Source: Methylotuvimicrobium alcaliphilum 20Z (GTDB taxonomy: Bacteria > Pseudomonadota > Gammaproteobacteria > Methylococcales > Methylomonadaceae). From it: a stretch of DNA of 64,000 bases. The DNA lies in contig NC_016112.1 in NCBI RefSeq assembly GCF_000968535.2, forward strand, positions 2,418,001 to 2,482,000, in the 5' to 3' direction. Below the pieces are notes generated by a model. It was not told where the DNA came from, ran no database searches, and was given only the letters and a program-made list of their open reading frames with translations. The stretch's first letter is position 1; every line of letters begins with the position of its first letter. This document shows positions 7,947-19,451 of the stretch, piece by piece. The position numbers and the translations under genes were made by a program.

Positions 7947-9161
7947 ATGAATCCAAAAACCGAACCAGCCCTTGCGATATATCGCCCCTCCGTCAACGAA
8001 GTTTCGCTTACGAGCGGTGGAAACATTCCGTCTTTGTCGCCAAGTCTGCTAGCGTTTTGGGTTATTACGGTTATTGCGATCGCGCTGACCGGATGCGGTG
8101 ACACAGCCGAAATCCAAGCTCCACCGGCGGCCAAGGTCAAAATCGCGCACCCGCTGTCCCGTGATGTCACCGAATGGGACGAATTCACGGGCCGCATCGA
8201 AGCGATCGAAGCAGTTGAGGTCCGGGCGCGGGTCGGCGGCCATTTGGAGAAGGTCAATTTCTTCGCCGGCGAAAAAGTCAAAAAAGGCGATTTATTGTTC
8301 ACGATCGATCCGAAACCCTATCAGGCTCAATTGAATCTGGCTCAAGCCGAATTGGAAAGAGCCAAATCCAAACGAGAACTCGCGCAGAACGACCTCGAGC
8401 GCGCCGAAAACTTATTAAAAGCCAAAGCGATATCCATCGAGGAATACGACGGGCGCAGCAAGGGCCTTCGCGAAGCCTCCGCCTCTGTGCAAGCCGCTGA
8501 AGCGAACGTATACCGAGCCAAACTCGATCTCGAATACACGCGTATTCATGCGCAGATCGACGGACGCGTCGGGCGCGAATTGATCACGACCGGAAACCTC
8601 GTCAACGGCGGCGGCGCCGCGACGCTGCTGACCCACATCGTCTCGATCGATCCTGTCTATGTCTACATCGACGCCGACGAGCGTTCGGTATTGAAATACA
8701 AACGTCAACTCAGCGGCCGCGAGAATCTTCAAGGCATGCCGATGCAACTGAACTTGACCGACGAAAGCGATTTTCCGCATCGCGGCACGCTCGACTATAT
8801 CGCGCCGAGCGCCGATACCGATACCGGCACCGTGACTCTGCGCGGCGTTTTCGAAAATACCCATAATCTGTTGAGTCCGGGCTTTTTCGCCCGCGTGCGC
8901 ATACAAGGCGGCGCCCCCTATCCGGCGCTATTGCTACCGGATCGCGCTATCGGTACCGATCAGGCGCAACGCTTCGTCTGGGTATTGAATCAAGACGATC
9001 AAGCCGAATACCGTAAGGTGATTCCGGGCGCGCGCATAGACGGTTTGCGAGTCATCTCCGAGGGCTTGACGGCCGAAGACAAAGTCGTGATCGAAGGACA
9101 GCAAAAAGTCAGGCCCGGCGCCAAAGTCGCGCCAGAACTCGTCACGTTTGGCGGAGAATAA
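7947..9161 (+). CDS. RND efflux membrane fusion protein (AcrA/MexE type lipoprotein)
   Basis: 404 residues. The N terminus is long and basic. A membrane stretch (SLLAFWVITVIAIALTGC) ends in the lipobox LTGC at Cys50, which would be lipidated and anchored in the inner membrane. A biotinyl-lipoyl half-motif (VRARVGGHLEKVNFFAGEKVKKGDLLF) is followed by a helical hairpin (about residues 130-200, rich in Ala, Glu and Lys), then GRVGRELITTGNLV and the beta-barrel/membrane-proximal domains. It links the RND pump to the outer-membrane channel. It is first in a three-gene operon, six bases from the pump gene. A later in-frame start could shorten the leader before the lipobox. Confidence 0.93.
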   Translation: MNPKTEPALAIYRPSVNEVSLTSGGNIPSLSPSLLAFWVITVIAIALTGCGDTAEIQAPPAAKVKIAHPLSRDVTEWDEFTGRIEAIEAVEVRARVGGHLEKVNFFAGEKVKKGDLLFTIDPKPYQAQLNLAQAELERAKSKRELAQNDLERAENLLKAKAISIEEYDGRSKGLREASASVQAAEANVYRAKLDLEYTRIHAQIDGRVGRELITTGNLVNGGGAATLLTHIVSIDPVYVYIDADERSVLKYKRQLSGRENLQGMPMQLNLTDESDFPHRGTLDYIAPSADTDTGTVTLRGVFENTHNLLSPGFFARVRIQGGAPYPALLLPDRAIGTDQAQRFVWVLNQDDQAEYRKVIPGARIDGLRVISEGLTAEDKVVIEGQQKVRPGAKVAPELVTFGGE

Positions 9162-9167
9162 ACAATC

Positions 9168-12100
9168 ATGTACCGATTTACGCATTTTTTCATCGACCGT
9201 CCGATCTTCGCGTCGGTCTTGTCGATTCTAATCGTCATGGTCGGCGGTCTCGCGCTGATCGCATTGCCGATCGCCCAGTATCCTGAAATCGCGCCGCCGA
9301 CCGTGATGGTCAGCACCGTCTATCCCGGCGCGAATGCCGCGGTCGTCGCCGAAACGGTCGCGACGCCGATCGAACAGGAAGTCAACGGCGTCGAAGACAT
9401 GCTGTATTTGTCGTCGCAATCGACCAACAGCGGCAATATGGCGCTGACGATCACGTTCAAGCCCGGCACCGACCTCGACAAGGCGCAAGTCCAGGTGCAA
9501 AACCGAGTCGCGCTGGCTGAACCGAAACTGCCCGAGGAAGTCCGGCGTCAAGGCATCAGCGTCAAAAAGCGCAGCCCGGACCTCAGCCTGGTCGTCAACC
9601 TGATTTCGCCGGATCAACGCTATGACAGCGTCTACCTGAGCAATTACGCATTATTGCAAATCAAGGACACGCTCGCTCGGCTGCCCGGCGTCGGCGAAAT
9701 ACTCGTGTTCGGCGCGCGCGATTACAGCATGCGCCTGTGGCTGGACCCGGAAAAAATCGCCGCGCGCAATATGACGGCAAGCGACGTCGTCAATGCCGTG
9801 CGCGAACAAAACATACAAGTCGCGGCCGGCGTCGTCGGCCAACAACCGTCTCCGGAAGCGACCGACTATCAATACACGGTCAGTACCTTGGGCCGGCTGA
9901 CCGATCCGGAACAGTTCGCCGATATCGTCATCAAGCAAGGTTCCGACGGAAAAATCACGCGTCTCAAGGATGTCGCGCGCATCGAATTGGGCGCGAAGGA
10001 TTACAACTCCAGTTTGTATTTGGACGGCGAACAAACGGTCGGCCTGGCCGTTTTCCAATTACCCGGCTCGAATGCCTTGGACACCAAAAAAGCCATCGAA
10101 GCCGAGATGGAAAAAATGAAGACGCACTTTCCGGAGGGCCTCGACTACACGCTCGTCTACGACACGGTCGTTTTCATTCAGCAATCGATCGACGCGGTCG
10201 TCAAGACCTTATTCGAAGCGCTGCTGCTGGTCGTTATCGTGGTTATCGTCTTCCTACAGAACTGGCGTGCCGCGATCATTCCGCTGCTCGCGGTGCCGGT
10301 GTCGTTGATCGGCACTTTCGCCGTGATGGCCGGCATGGGCTTATCGTTGAATACCTTGTCGCTGTTCGGATTGGTGCTCGCGATCGGCATCGTCGTCGAC
10401 GACGCGATCGTCGTCGTCGAAAACGTCGAACGCCATATCGCCGAGGGCATGAGCTCCCGAGACGCGACGCGCAAGGCGATGGAGGAAGTCATCGGGCCGA
10501 TCATCGCGACGACGCTGGTGCTGGTCGCGGTATTCATACCGACCGCCTTCATCACCGGCGTATCCGGTGCGTTCTATAAACAGTTCGCTTTGACGATCGC
10601 GGTTTCGACGCTAATCTCGACATTGAACTCGCTGACCTTGAGCCCGGCGATGTGCGCATTGTTGTTGGACCGCGCGCACGGCAACAATGATGCTTTCACG
10701 CGCTTGCTCGACCGGCTGTTCGGTTGGTTTTTCGCCGGCTTCAACCGCTTTTTCGATCGCTTCGGCGAAGGCTATGCGCGCCTGGTCGGCCGCCTGATCC
10801 GGATGACTGTCTTGGTATTGACGCTCTATGTCGGTCTGAACGGACTGAACTGGCTGGCCTTCGAAAAAGTACCGACCGGTTTCATTCCGCAACAAGACCA
10901 GGGCTATCTGATTCTGTACACGCAACTGCCCGATGCCGCATCATTAAGCCGCACGCAGGACGTGGTCAAGGAAGCCACTCGCATCATTCTCGATACCGAA
11001 GGCGTCGCGCATGTGATCGCGTATTCCGGCTGGTCGGTACTGACCGGCGCCAATCAGTCCAATGTCGCGACGATGTTCACCCCGCTGGACAAATTCAAGG
11101 ACCGCGCCGGCAAGCCCGAACTGCATGCCAACGAGATCATCAAAAAACTGCAACAACGCCTCGCGCAAATACCCGATGCGCATATCGCGGTATTCGCGCC
11201 GCCGCCGGTGCGCGGCATGGGTTCGGTCGGCGGTTTCAAACTGCAGATTCAGGACCGTACCAGCGCCGGCATCGATGCCTTGCAAGACGTCGCCAATGAG
11301 ATGATTGCCGAAGGAAACCAACAGCCCGGACTTACCGGATTATTCACGACCTTCCGGGCCAGCGTGCCGCAATTATTTCTCGACGTCGACCGGACTCGCG
11401 CGAAAGCGATGGACGTACCGTTGAAGGAAGTCTTCGAAACGCTGCAAATCTATTTGGGCTCGATGTACGTCAACGACTTCAATAGCTTCGGGCGGACCTA
11501 CCAAGTCGTCGCGCAGGCCGACGCCGACTACCGCATGCACCCGGAAGATATTACCGAATTGAAAACCCGGAACGCAGCCGGCGGCATCGTGCCGCTCGGC
11601 TCGCTCATCGACGTCAAGAAAATCACCGGTCCGGACAAGATCACGCGCTACAACATGTATCCTGCCGCCGAAATCAACGGCGGCACCTTGCCCGGAATCA
11701 GTTCCGGCCAAGCCATCGATATCATGAGCCGATTGCTCGACCAACAACTGCCGCCCGGATTCGGCTACGAATGGACCGAACTGAGCCTGCAGCAAGTCTT
11801 AGCCGGCAACGTGGCATTCCTGGTGTTCCCGCTCAGCGTCGTGTTCGTATTCCTGGTGCTCGCCGCACAATACGAAAGCTGGTCATTGCCGCTTGCGATC
11901 ATCTTGATCGTGCCGATGTGTATCTTGTCGTCGATGACCGGCATCTGGCTCAGCGGCATGGACAACAACATCTTTACCCAAATCGGCTTCATCGTACTGG
12001 TCGCGTTGGCCAGTAAAAACGCGATTCTGATCGTCGAATTCGCGAAGCAGCGCCAGGAAAGCGGACTCGACCGCTTCGCAGCCGTCATGGATGCTTCGCG

Positions 12101-12353
12101 AGTTCGGCTGCGTCCGATTCTGATGACATCGTTCGCATTCATCATGGGCGTTTTGCCGCTGGTGCTGGCGCAAGGCGCCGGCGCCGAATCCCGCCGCTTG
12201 CTGGGCACCGCGGTATTCAGCGGTATGATCGGCGTCACGTTGTTCGGCCTGTTGTTGACGCCGGTGTTTTATGTCAGCGTGCAGGGACTGGTCCAACGTC
12301 TGACCTCTTCTCGGAAACAAAAGCCGCAACACTCTACATCGGATTCTGAATGA
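9168..12353 (+). CDS. RND (HAE1-family) multidrug efflux permease, AcrB/MexF type
   Basis: 1061 residues, the usual size. The N terminus FFIDRPIFASVLSILIVMVGGLALIALP is classic for the family. The fourth membrane segment carries GIVVDDAIVVVENVERH, with the paired aspartates of the proton relay. The second half repeats the fold (LAAQYESWSLPLAIILIVPM, then GFIVLVALASKNAILIVEFA). The porter signature ANQSNVATMF is present. It takes up drugs or other amphipathic compounds from the inner membrane and periplasm and exports them with proton exchange, as a trimer with the adjacent fusion protein and outer-membrane factor. The stop codon overlaps the next gene's ATG. Confidence 0.96.
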   Translation: MYRFTHFFIDRPIFASVLSILIVMVGGLALIALPIAQYPEIAPPTVMVSTVYPGANAAVVAETVATPIEQEVNGVEDMLYLSSQSTNSGNMALTITFKPGTDLDKAQVQVQNRVALAEPKLPEEVRRQGISVKKRSPDLSLVVNLISPDQRYDSVYLSNYALLQIKDTLARLPGVGEILVFGARDYSMRLWLDPEKIAARNMTASDVVNAVREQNIQVAAGVVGQQPSPEATDYQYTVSTLGRLTDPEQFADIVIKQGSDGKITRLKDVARIELGAKDYNSSLYLDGEQTVGLAVFQLPGSNALDTKKAIEAEMEKMKTHFPEGLDYTLVYDTVVFIQQSIDAVVKTLFEALLLVVIVVIVFLQNWRAAIIPLLAVPVSLIGTFAVMAGMGLSLNTLSLFGLVLAIGIVVDDAIVVVENVERHIAEGMSSRDATRKAMEEVIGPIIATTLVLVAVFIPTAFITGVSGAFYKQFALTIAVSTLISTLNSLTLSPAMCALLLDRAHGNNDAFTRLLDRLFGWFFAGFNRFFDRFGEGYARLVGRLIRMTVLVLTLYVGLNGLNWLAFEKVPTGFIPQQDQGYLILYTQLPDAASLSRTQDVVKEATRIILDTEGVAHVIAYSGWSVLTGANQSNVATMFTPLDKFKDRAGKPELHANEIIKKLQQRLAQIPDAHIAVFAPPPVRGMGSVGGFKLQIQDRTSAGIDALQDVANEMIAEGNQQPGLTGLFTTFRASVPQLFLDVDRTRAKAMDVPLKEVFETLQIYLGSMYVNDFNSFGRTYQVVAQADADYRMHPEDITELKTRNAAGGIVPLGSLIDVKKITGPDKITRYNMYPAAEINGGTLPGISSGQAIDIMSRLLDQQLPPGFGYEWTELSLQQVLAGNVAFLVFPLSVVFVFLVLAAQYESWSLPLAIILIVPMCILSSMTGIWLSGMDNNIFTQIGFIVLVALASKNAILIVEFAKQRQESGLDRFAAVMDASRVRLRPILMTSFAFIMGVLPLVLAQGAGAESRRLLGTAVFSGMIGVTLFGLLLTPVFYVSVQGLVQRLTSSRKQKPQHSTSDSE

Positions 12354-13819
12354 TGAAACAAGTCATTTTTACGAATAGCAGCCGGGCGTGGTCCAATCTC
12401 GGATTGGGTCTGACTTCGTTATGCCTGACATTGCTCAGCGCCTGTGCGGTCGGTCCCGATTATCGACTGCCCTTTATCGAAACGCCGCAAGAATTCGGCC
12501 AGGCCGTCCATCCCGAATTTTCCAAGGAAGGCATCGAGCTTAACTGGTGGACCTTGTTCGAGGATAGCCAGTTGAATGACTTGGTCGAACAAGCCGTCGA
12601 GCACAATTACGACCTGAAAACGGCCTATGCCAATCTCGAAGAAGCCCGCGCTCTGTATTTGGAATCTGGATTGGATCTTGTCCCTGTCATCAACTCGCGT
12701 GCGGGCTATACCGACCAGAAACGCAGTTTCGGCGCGATGAATAACCGCACCTTCGCGCCGCGCGAATTGAAACTGTATAACATCGGTTTCGACGCCTTTT
12801 GGGAACTGGATTTGTTCGGCCGCGTTCGCCGCAGTGTCGAAGCCAGCGACGACGAAGTCGACGCACAAGAAGCGATCCTGCGCGATTTGAGCGTAAGCCT
12901 GATCGCCGAAGTCGCGCGTAATTATTTCGAGTTACGGGGCTTGCAAAATCAATTGGCCGTCGCACAAAAAAACGCCGAGAATCAGGCCGAAACAGCCGAA
13001 ATCACGCAGTCCAGGCTCGTAAACGGTCGAGGCACCGAACTCGACACATCGAGAGCGCTTGCCCAACTCGAAGCCACGAAAGCCGGTATTCCGCCCCTAA
13101 AAAGCGCGATCCAAAAAACGATACATCGTCTGAGCGTATTGACCGGGCAATTTCCCGGTGCACTGACCGAACGATTGTCGCGCCCTGCCCCGTTGCCGAA
13201 ATTGCCCGAAACGATTCAGATCGGCTCGCCAGCCGAACTGCTGCGCCGCCGCCCCGATATCCGCATCGCCGAACGCACATTGGCCTCATCGACCGCGCGC
13301 ATCGGCGTCGCAACGGCCGATCTTTTTCCGCGCGTCACCTTCGTCGGTTCGATCGCACTCGAAGCCAGTTCCTTATCGGGACTCGCTACGGGCGGTTCGG
13401 ACGCTTTTTCGGCGGGTCCGAGAATCACTTGGGCAGCGCTGGATCTCGGCCGCGTCCTCGCCCGTATTGATGCAGCCGATGCCCATGCCGAAGCCGATTT
13501 GGCACAATACGAACAAACGGTTTTGAATGCGCTCGAAGAAACCGAAAACGCATTGATCAATTACAACCAGGAGCGCGCCAGACGAAAATTGCTGGCCGCG
13601 GCGGCCGAGGCAAGTCAAAGAGCCCAAGAACTCGCTCACTTGCGCTTCAATGCCGGTCTCAGCGATTTTCTGACGGTCTTGGATATCGAATCGAGACTGC
13701 TGCAGGATCAGAGCAGCCTAGCTCAAAGCGAAACCGCAACCGCTACAGCGCTTGCCGCGTTATATAAGGCCTTGGGCGGCGGTTGGGAGACGACTCTAGA
13801 GACTAATGATGACGATTGA
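12350..13819 (+). CDS. Outer-membrane efflux lipoprotein (NodT/OprM family)
   Basis: 489 residues. The signal peptide ends in the lipobox LLSAC at Cys32 followed by AVGPDYRLP, the standard start of mature OprM-type proteins. Two OEP repeats follow; each has long helices with N-x-E and LEE patterns (AYANLEEARALYLESG; LAHLRFNAGLSDFLTVLDIESRLLQDQ). AELLRRRPDIRIAERTLA marks the repeat boundary. It forms the TolC-like trimeric channel of the pump encoded upstream and overlaps that gene by four bases (ATGA). Confidence 0.94.
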   Translation: MMKQVIFTNSSRAWSNLGLGLTSLCLTLLSACAVGPDYRLPFIETPQEFGQAVHPEFSKEGIELNWWTLFEDSQLNDLVEQAVEHNYDLKTAYANLEEARALYLESGLDLVPVINSRAGYTDQKRSFGAMNNRTFAPRELKLYNIGFDAFWELDLFGRVRRSVEASDDEVDAQEAILRDLSVSLIAEVARNYFELRGLQNQLAVAQKNAENQAETAEITQSRLVNGRGTELDTSRALAQLEATKAGIPPLKSAIQKTIHRLSVLTGQFPGALTERLSRPAPLPKLPETIQIGSPAELLRRRPDIRIAERTLASSTARIGVATADLFPRVTFVGSIALEASSLSGLATGGSDAFSAGPRITWAALDLGRVLARIDAADAHAEADLAQYEQTVLNALEETENALINYNQERARRKLLAAAAEASQRAQELAHLRFNAGLSDFLTVLDIESRLLQDQSSLAQSETATATALAALYKALGGGWETTLETNDDD

Positions 13820-13857
13820 TTTAAATATAATTTTTACGAAGTTCATTAGACTTCGCT

Positions 13858-13884
13858 CATTCCCAAGCTCTTTGCTTGGGAATG
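13858..13884. terminator. Hairpin downstream of the efflux operon
   Basis: CATTCCCAAG (13858-13867) and CTTGGGAATG (13875-13884) form a perfect 10-base stem with a 7-base loop, 39 bases after the outer-membrane factor stop codon. There is no run of T after it on either strand, so it may be a weak terminator or a dispersed repeat. The rest of 13820-14062 holds no gene. Confidence 0.4.
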
Positions 13885-14062
13885 CAGTACGGGAAGCTCC
13901 AGCTTCGCGAATTTGGCAAACTAGAGCTTGCGAGACTGAATACCAAGGAGTTTGGGAAACAACAAAATTTACCGCGTCTTGAACGGCGTTTGCGGCTATA
14001 GGCGTCATTGTTCGCTAATTTTCCAGGGAAATTAGCTGACCGGATCGGCAAAACTGCCTTTA

Positions 14063-14671
14063 TCATTGCTCTCCTTGACTGACGACTATAATAGCTAATC
14101 TGCGGTACATCATCAAAATCATGATGAATACGCATGTTAACCCCAACACGGCAGGGAAAAGAACGGTAGTCAGTGAATGGTGTTCAAGCGCCATAACAAC
14201 CAATAGATTGCGGATAGCGAACAAAGCATAAAAGTTTAACGGCTCGGATGTCGGCTGGTGATATGCCTTGCGAATCGTAGGACCGAACCCCAGCACATCC
14301 ACTGTTGTGAGAATAACAACCGCCCAGAGCGGATCCGAGGTGAAGTACCACAGCGGTAAAGAAGATAACGCCGTTATAAGGAATACCCAATCCGTTTTTG
14401 CGATCGTTACATCCCCGCGCTTTGCGAAAGCCAGTATGGCAATGAAGATCGTAAGAATCCCCGATACCCCGATTGGCCAAGCCCCAACGCCGCCTTGATT
14501 TTTAAGTTGCGCCAGAAAAACCACGAAGGTGGTTGTACCCCAAATCACCCAAGAAAATACATGCGGTTTGGTCGCACCTTTCAAAACGGAATATATGTAA
14601 GGAGCCGTCGCCAGAAAAGTCAACACGATGGCAACAATGCTCAATAGCTCTTTGTAAGATACGGTTTCCAT
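14063..14671 (-). CDS. Unrecognised polytopic membrane protein (about seven segments)
   Basis: 202 residues, mostly hydrophobic. Seven membrane segments alternate with short loops. The first hairpin, LATAPYIYSVLKGATKPHVFSWVIWGTTTF, has a proline between two helices and recalls PQ-loop/SWEET-type transporters, but the exact PQ dipeptide is missing. Polar residues repeat in VVILTTVDVLGFGPTIRKAY, a second PQ-loop-like place. I do not recognise a named family. It stands alone: 252 bases without a recognisable element (14672-14923) separate it from the R-M relic. Transport of a small solute is a guess only. Confidence 0.6.
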   Translation of the reverse strand: METVSYKELLSIVAIVLTFLATAPYIYSVLKGATKPHVFSWVIWGTTTFVVFLAQLKNQGGVGAWPIGVSGILTIFIAILAFAKRGDVTIAKTDWVFLITALSSLPLWYFTSDPLWAVVILTTVDVLGFGPTIRKAYHQPTSEPLNFYALFAIRNLLVVMALEHHSLTTVLFPAVLGLTCVFIMILMMYRRLAIIVVSQGEQ

Positions 14672-14923
14672 TGTTTCTATTGCCTATTTACCTAACATTA
14701 CCAATCACCCTGCGGCGACGAGTGATCCATTTGAAAACGCCAGACTTTGCCGCGCGGGTGCATTGGATTGTTATTCGCTCGGGTTACGCCTCGGCACCAT
14801 TTAGCCTTAGGCGCATTGCCAGTGGACCAATTTTGGAGATGTCATCGACACGAGATTGTAGCGTCAGATTTCCCCTAAAGTAACTGCTCCGCAGTTGTAT
14901 TTAAATCTCTGTACAAGTTAATT

Positions 14924-15094
14924 TTATTGAACTTCAACAATTGAGGCCGCATCGAAGCCGGTCAGCCACATATTGCGGACGATAACGAGCTTGACTTCAT
15001 CATTGTTATCCTTCATCCGTTCGGCCAAGGCTTTGCGTTGCTGCTTGGTGGTGTGATGTTTGGCCAGCTCGGAACCGTCTAACGAGTCATCCAT
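14924..15094 (-). pseudogene. Relic of type I restriction enzyme HsdR (helicase-domain fragment)
   Basis: A 56-codon frame reads from an ATG at 15092-15094 to a TAA at 14924-14926. It contains KLVIVRNMWLTGFDAAS, which matches the conserved motor motif (usually IVRDMWLTGFDAP) of the HsdR translocase. The preceding residues KQQRKALAERMKDNNDEV also fit that region. An intact HsdR has roughly 900-1100 residues, so this is a fragment with both ends lost. Its ATG overlaps the end of the rhuM-fic gene by eight bases. A matching hsdS relic lies 1.6 kb upstream on the same strand. Confidence 0.75.
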
Positions 15095-16094
15095 TGTTAC
15101 CATTGATTAAATTGATTATGACTTTGACGATGGTATCTTTTTCTTCCGGTTTGCTTTCGGCAATCAACAAAGTAAAGGCAACCAGGGCGTTATCGGCAAT
15201 GCGTTTTTCTCCGTTTGCGTTATACAGATAATCATGGCGCTGTAAAAACCAGGCAAAAATCGCCGCCGCGATGCGTTTGTTGCCATCGCTGAAAGAATGG
15301 TTTTTGACGATAAAATACAACAGATTCGCCGCTTTTTCCTCGATGCTCGGATACAGCTCTTCGCCGCCGAAGGTTTGATAAATCGTGGCCAGCGAACTTT
15401 TGAACGAGTCGTCTTTCTCGTTGCCGAACAAGCCGCTTAATTGTTCCTGTTCACGCCATAGCCGGATTTGAGCGATGGCTTCTTCATAGCCAATCGGCGT
15501 TTGCGTGGCTTTTTGCGTGCCCGCGATGACCAAGCGTTGATGGTCGTAATCATCCAGCACCGTCAAGGCGTGGCTGTATTGTTCCAGAATCGCCAAAATG
15601 CCTTGCGACTCGCTGGCTGACAAGGCTTTGTGATGCACCAGGCGCGACGATAACGCGATGGCCTGTTGCAGATCGGCCAGTTTTTCCCGGCTGTCACGTA
15701 GTTTTTGTTCGTTCAGCGCGTAACCTTGCAGTAGGTATTGCTTGAGGATAGTGTTGGCCCAGATGCGGAATTGGGTGCCTTTTTTGGAGTTGACGCGGTA
15801 GCCGACGGAAATAATCATATCCAGATTGTAATGCTCGACATCGCGGCTCACCTGGCGTTTGCCCTCTTGTTGAACTATCCGGAATTTCCGGATAGTTGCC
15901 TCGGCTTCTAATTCTTGCTCGGCCAGAATATTACGGATATGTTCATTGATGGTGCGCACATCTTTATCGAACAAGGCCGATAATTGGCGTTGGTTTAACC
16001 AAACGGTATCTTGTTCCAAGTGAACATCAATGCGAATGCTGCCGTCTTCATTTTGGTAGATGGCGATTTGTTGGGGTTGGTTTGTTGAAGTCAT
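15087..16094 (-). CDS. RhuM-family protein with C-terminal Fic/Doc domain
   Basis: 335 residues. The N-terminal part (about 1-120) is the RhuM virulence-protein domain: VWLNQRQLSALFDKDVRTINEHIRN, then YNLDMIISVGYRVNSKKGTQFRIWA. The C-terminal part holds the Fic motif HSFSDGNKR at about residues 265-273, with all canonical positions, so AMP-transfer or a related phosphotransfer is plausible. Such genes often sit inside type I R-M loci, as here. Start choice: the frame extends to a TTG at 16139 inside vapC, but the ATG at 16092-16094, 11 bases after the vapC stop, gives the normal RhuM N terminus. Whether it is a toxin or an accessory to restriction is not known. Confidence 0.85.
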   Translation of the reverse strand: MTSTNQPQQIAIYQNEDGSIRIDVHLEQDTVWLNQRQLSALFDKDVRTINEHIRNILAEQELEAEATIRKFRIVQQEGKRQVSRDVEHYNLDMIISVGYRVNSKKGTQFRIWANTILKQYLLQGYALNEQKLRDSREKLADLQQAIALSSRLVHHKALSASESQGILAILEQYSHALTVLDDYDHQRLVIAGTQKATQTPIGYEEAIAQIRLWREQEQLSGLFGNEKDDSFKSSLATIYQTFGGEELYPSIEEKAANLLYFIVKNHSFSDGNKRIAAAIFAWFLQRHDYLYNANGEKRIADNALVAFTLLIAESKPEEKDTIVKVIINLINGNNG

Positions 16095-16104
16095 GCGCTG
16101 ATGC

Positions 16105-16473
16105 TTAGGGTTGATAGCCCACATTGAGCTGCGTAGCAACGGCCAGTAGGCGGTTATCGCGTGTCCATAAGGTGGCGTTAAGCGCCAATTTTGCAGAGGC
16201 TAACAGATGCACATCGACAAAACCGATGCCCAAACCAAACAAGGTATTCGCTTCAATAAACCGGTTGATTTCCTCACCGAACGCAACCGGCGTTTGCGGC
16301 AAGTTATCCAATAGCTCCAAAAGAGTATGCCTTTGCGGTAAATTACCTAACGCGAGTTCACCCCGGACAAACGGATGACCTAAAACTTGAGCGCTTTCCA
16401 ATAAAGCGACTAACGCCGGTTCTTTTTTGCGAAAGTGGTCGATCCATACCGAGGTATCCACTAATACCGGCAT
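16105..16473 (-). CDS. vapC: VapC-type PIN-domain ribonuclease toxin
   Basis: 122 residues, usual for VapC. The acidic PIN residues are visible: D6 in VLVDTSVWIDHF, E in RGELALGNL, D in GFVDVHLLASA and D in TRDNRLL. These coordinate Mg2+ in a metal-dependent RNase that typically cuts tRNA or rRNA. It follows the vapB antitoxin gene by two bases on the same strand, so the two are co-transcribed and autoregulated by the complex in known systems. Confidence 0.92.
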   Translation of the reverse strand: MPVLVDTSVWIDHFRKKEPALVALLESAQVLGHPFVRGELALGNLPQRHTLLELLDNLPQTPVAFGEEINRFIEANTLFGLGIGFVDVHLLASAKLALNATLWTRDNRLLAVATQLNVGYQP

Positions 16474-16475
16474 TG

Positions 16476-16670
16476 TTACAACTCGGTTTGCCGGCGCGGG
16501 ATGGGCTGCAAATCAGGGGCAATACCGCCTAAGCTAGCTAGTCGCTTGGCGCTCTCGCGTTCAATCAGGGCCTTCAAGGCTTCTTTGATGAGGCTGGATT
16601 TTTCTTTTAGGTTGGTTAAGGCTTGAGCTTTTTCGAGTAATTCATCATCTAATACAACTGTCGTGCGCAT
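16476..16670 (-). CDS. vapB: VapB-type antitoxin
   Basis: 64 residues from the ATG at 16668-16670. It has a short ribbon-helix-helix-like N terminus (MRTTVVLDDELLEKAQAL) and helices ending in ALIERESAKRLASLGG, then a tail that should wrap the toxin. An upstream in-frame ATG exists at 16680-16682, but the chosen one has a G-rich Shine-Dalgarno six bases before it and gives the standard N terminus. It neutralises the VapC toxin encoded two bases downstream. Confidence 0.88.
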   Translation of the reverse strand: MRTTVVLDDELLEKAQALTNLKEKSSLIKEALKALIERESAKRLASLGGIAPDLQPIPRRQTEL

Positions 16671-16716
16671 AATGGCCCCCATAAAATGTCATCGAATGAT
16701 GCGCTTTTTTGTGCAG

Positions 16717-16956
16717 TTAGGCAATTTTCACCCGCACTTCGCCGCGCATCAACTTGGGGAGCAAGGTGTCGTGGAGTTTTTCTATTTCTATGGTACGAAT
16801 TTGAACAGCATTTATCAGTCTTTTTTCTTCTATACGTCTGATAATGTTAGTAAACCTATTGATACTTTCATTGTCGGGGAGCATAAAATCGGCATCATAT
16901 AAGCCGTCAATTGTTATTTGCGGCTGCGCGGAACCTGATACGTAAAGTTTGAAATC
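16717..16956 (-). pseudogene. Relic of type I R-M specificity subunit HsdS (C-terminal fragment)
   Basis: On the minus strand one frame reads YVSGSAQPQITIDGLY and then KLHDTLLPKLMRGEVRVKIA before a stop at 16717-16719. Both pieces are typical of HsdS: the GxAQPxI segment ending a target-recognition domain, and the TLLPKLMxGEVRV end of the second conserved helix. An in-frame stop lies just upstream at 16957-16959 and the rest of the gene is missing. The CRISPR array begins 137 bases beyond. With the hsdR piece at 14924-15094 it marks a destroyed type I R-M operon in which vapBC and rhuM-fic survive. Confidence 0.75.
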
Positions 16957-17092
16957 CTATGTAAGTGTCCAATATTTGAGCAGCTCAAAGCATATTTCAG
17001 ACTTTTTATACCTTTCAAGAGCCTAGTAAGACAGATATTGACCTTTCCTGACGCTTCACCTCGACAAGAAACCTTCCGTCGATCAAATGTGT

Positions 17093-19411
<2,319 letters not shown>

Positions 19412-19450
19412 GCGAAACCCCAAGCATTTTCATGAGTACTTGGGGTTCGC
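19412..19450 (-). terminator. Hairpin just after cas2
   Basis: On the minus strand GCGAACCCCAAG pairs with CTTGGGGTTTCGC across a loop of about 14 bases, starting one base after the cas2 stop codon. The stem is long and G+C-rich, but only AAAATG rather than a T-run follows. It probably ends or attenuates cas transcription before the leader. Confidence 0.55.
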
Positions 19451-19451
19451 G

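Noticed and set aside
16663-16902. Plus-strand 79-codon frame next to the CRISPR array
   Set aside because: The minus strand of the same stretch reads as an HsdS C-terminal fragment with conserved residues; the plus frame has no likeness to known proteins.
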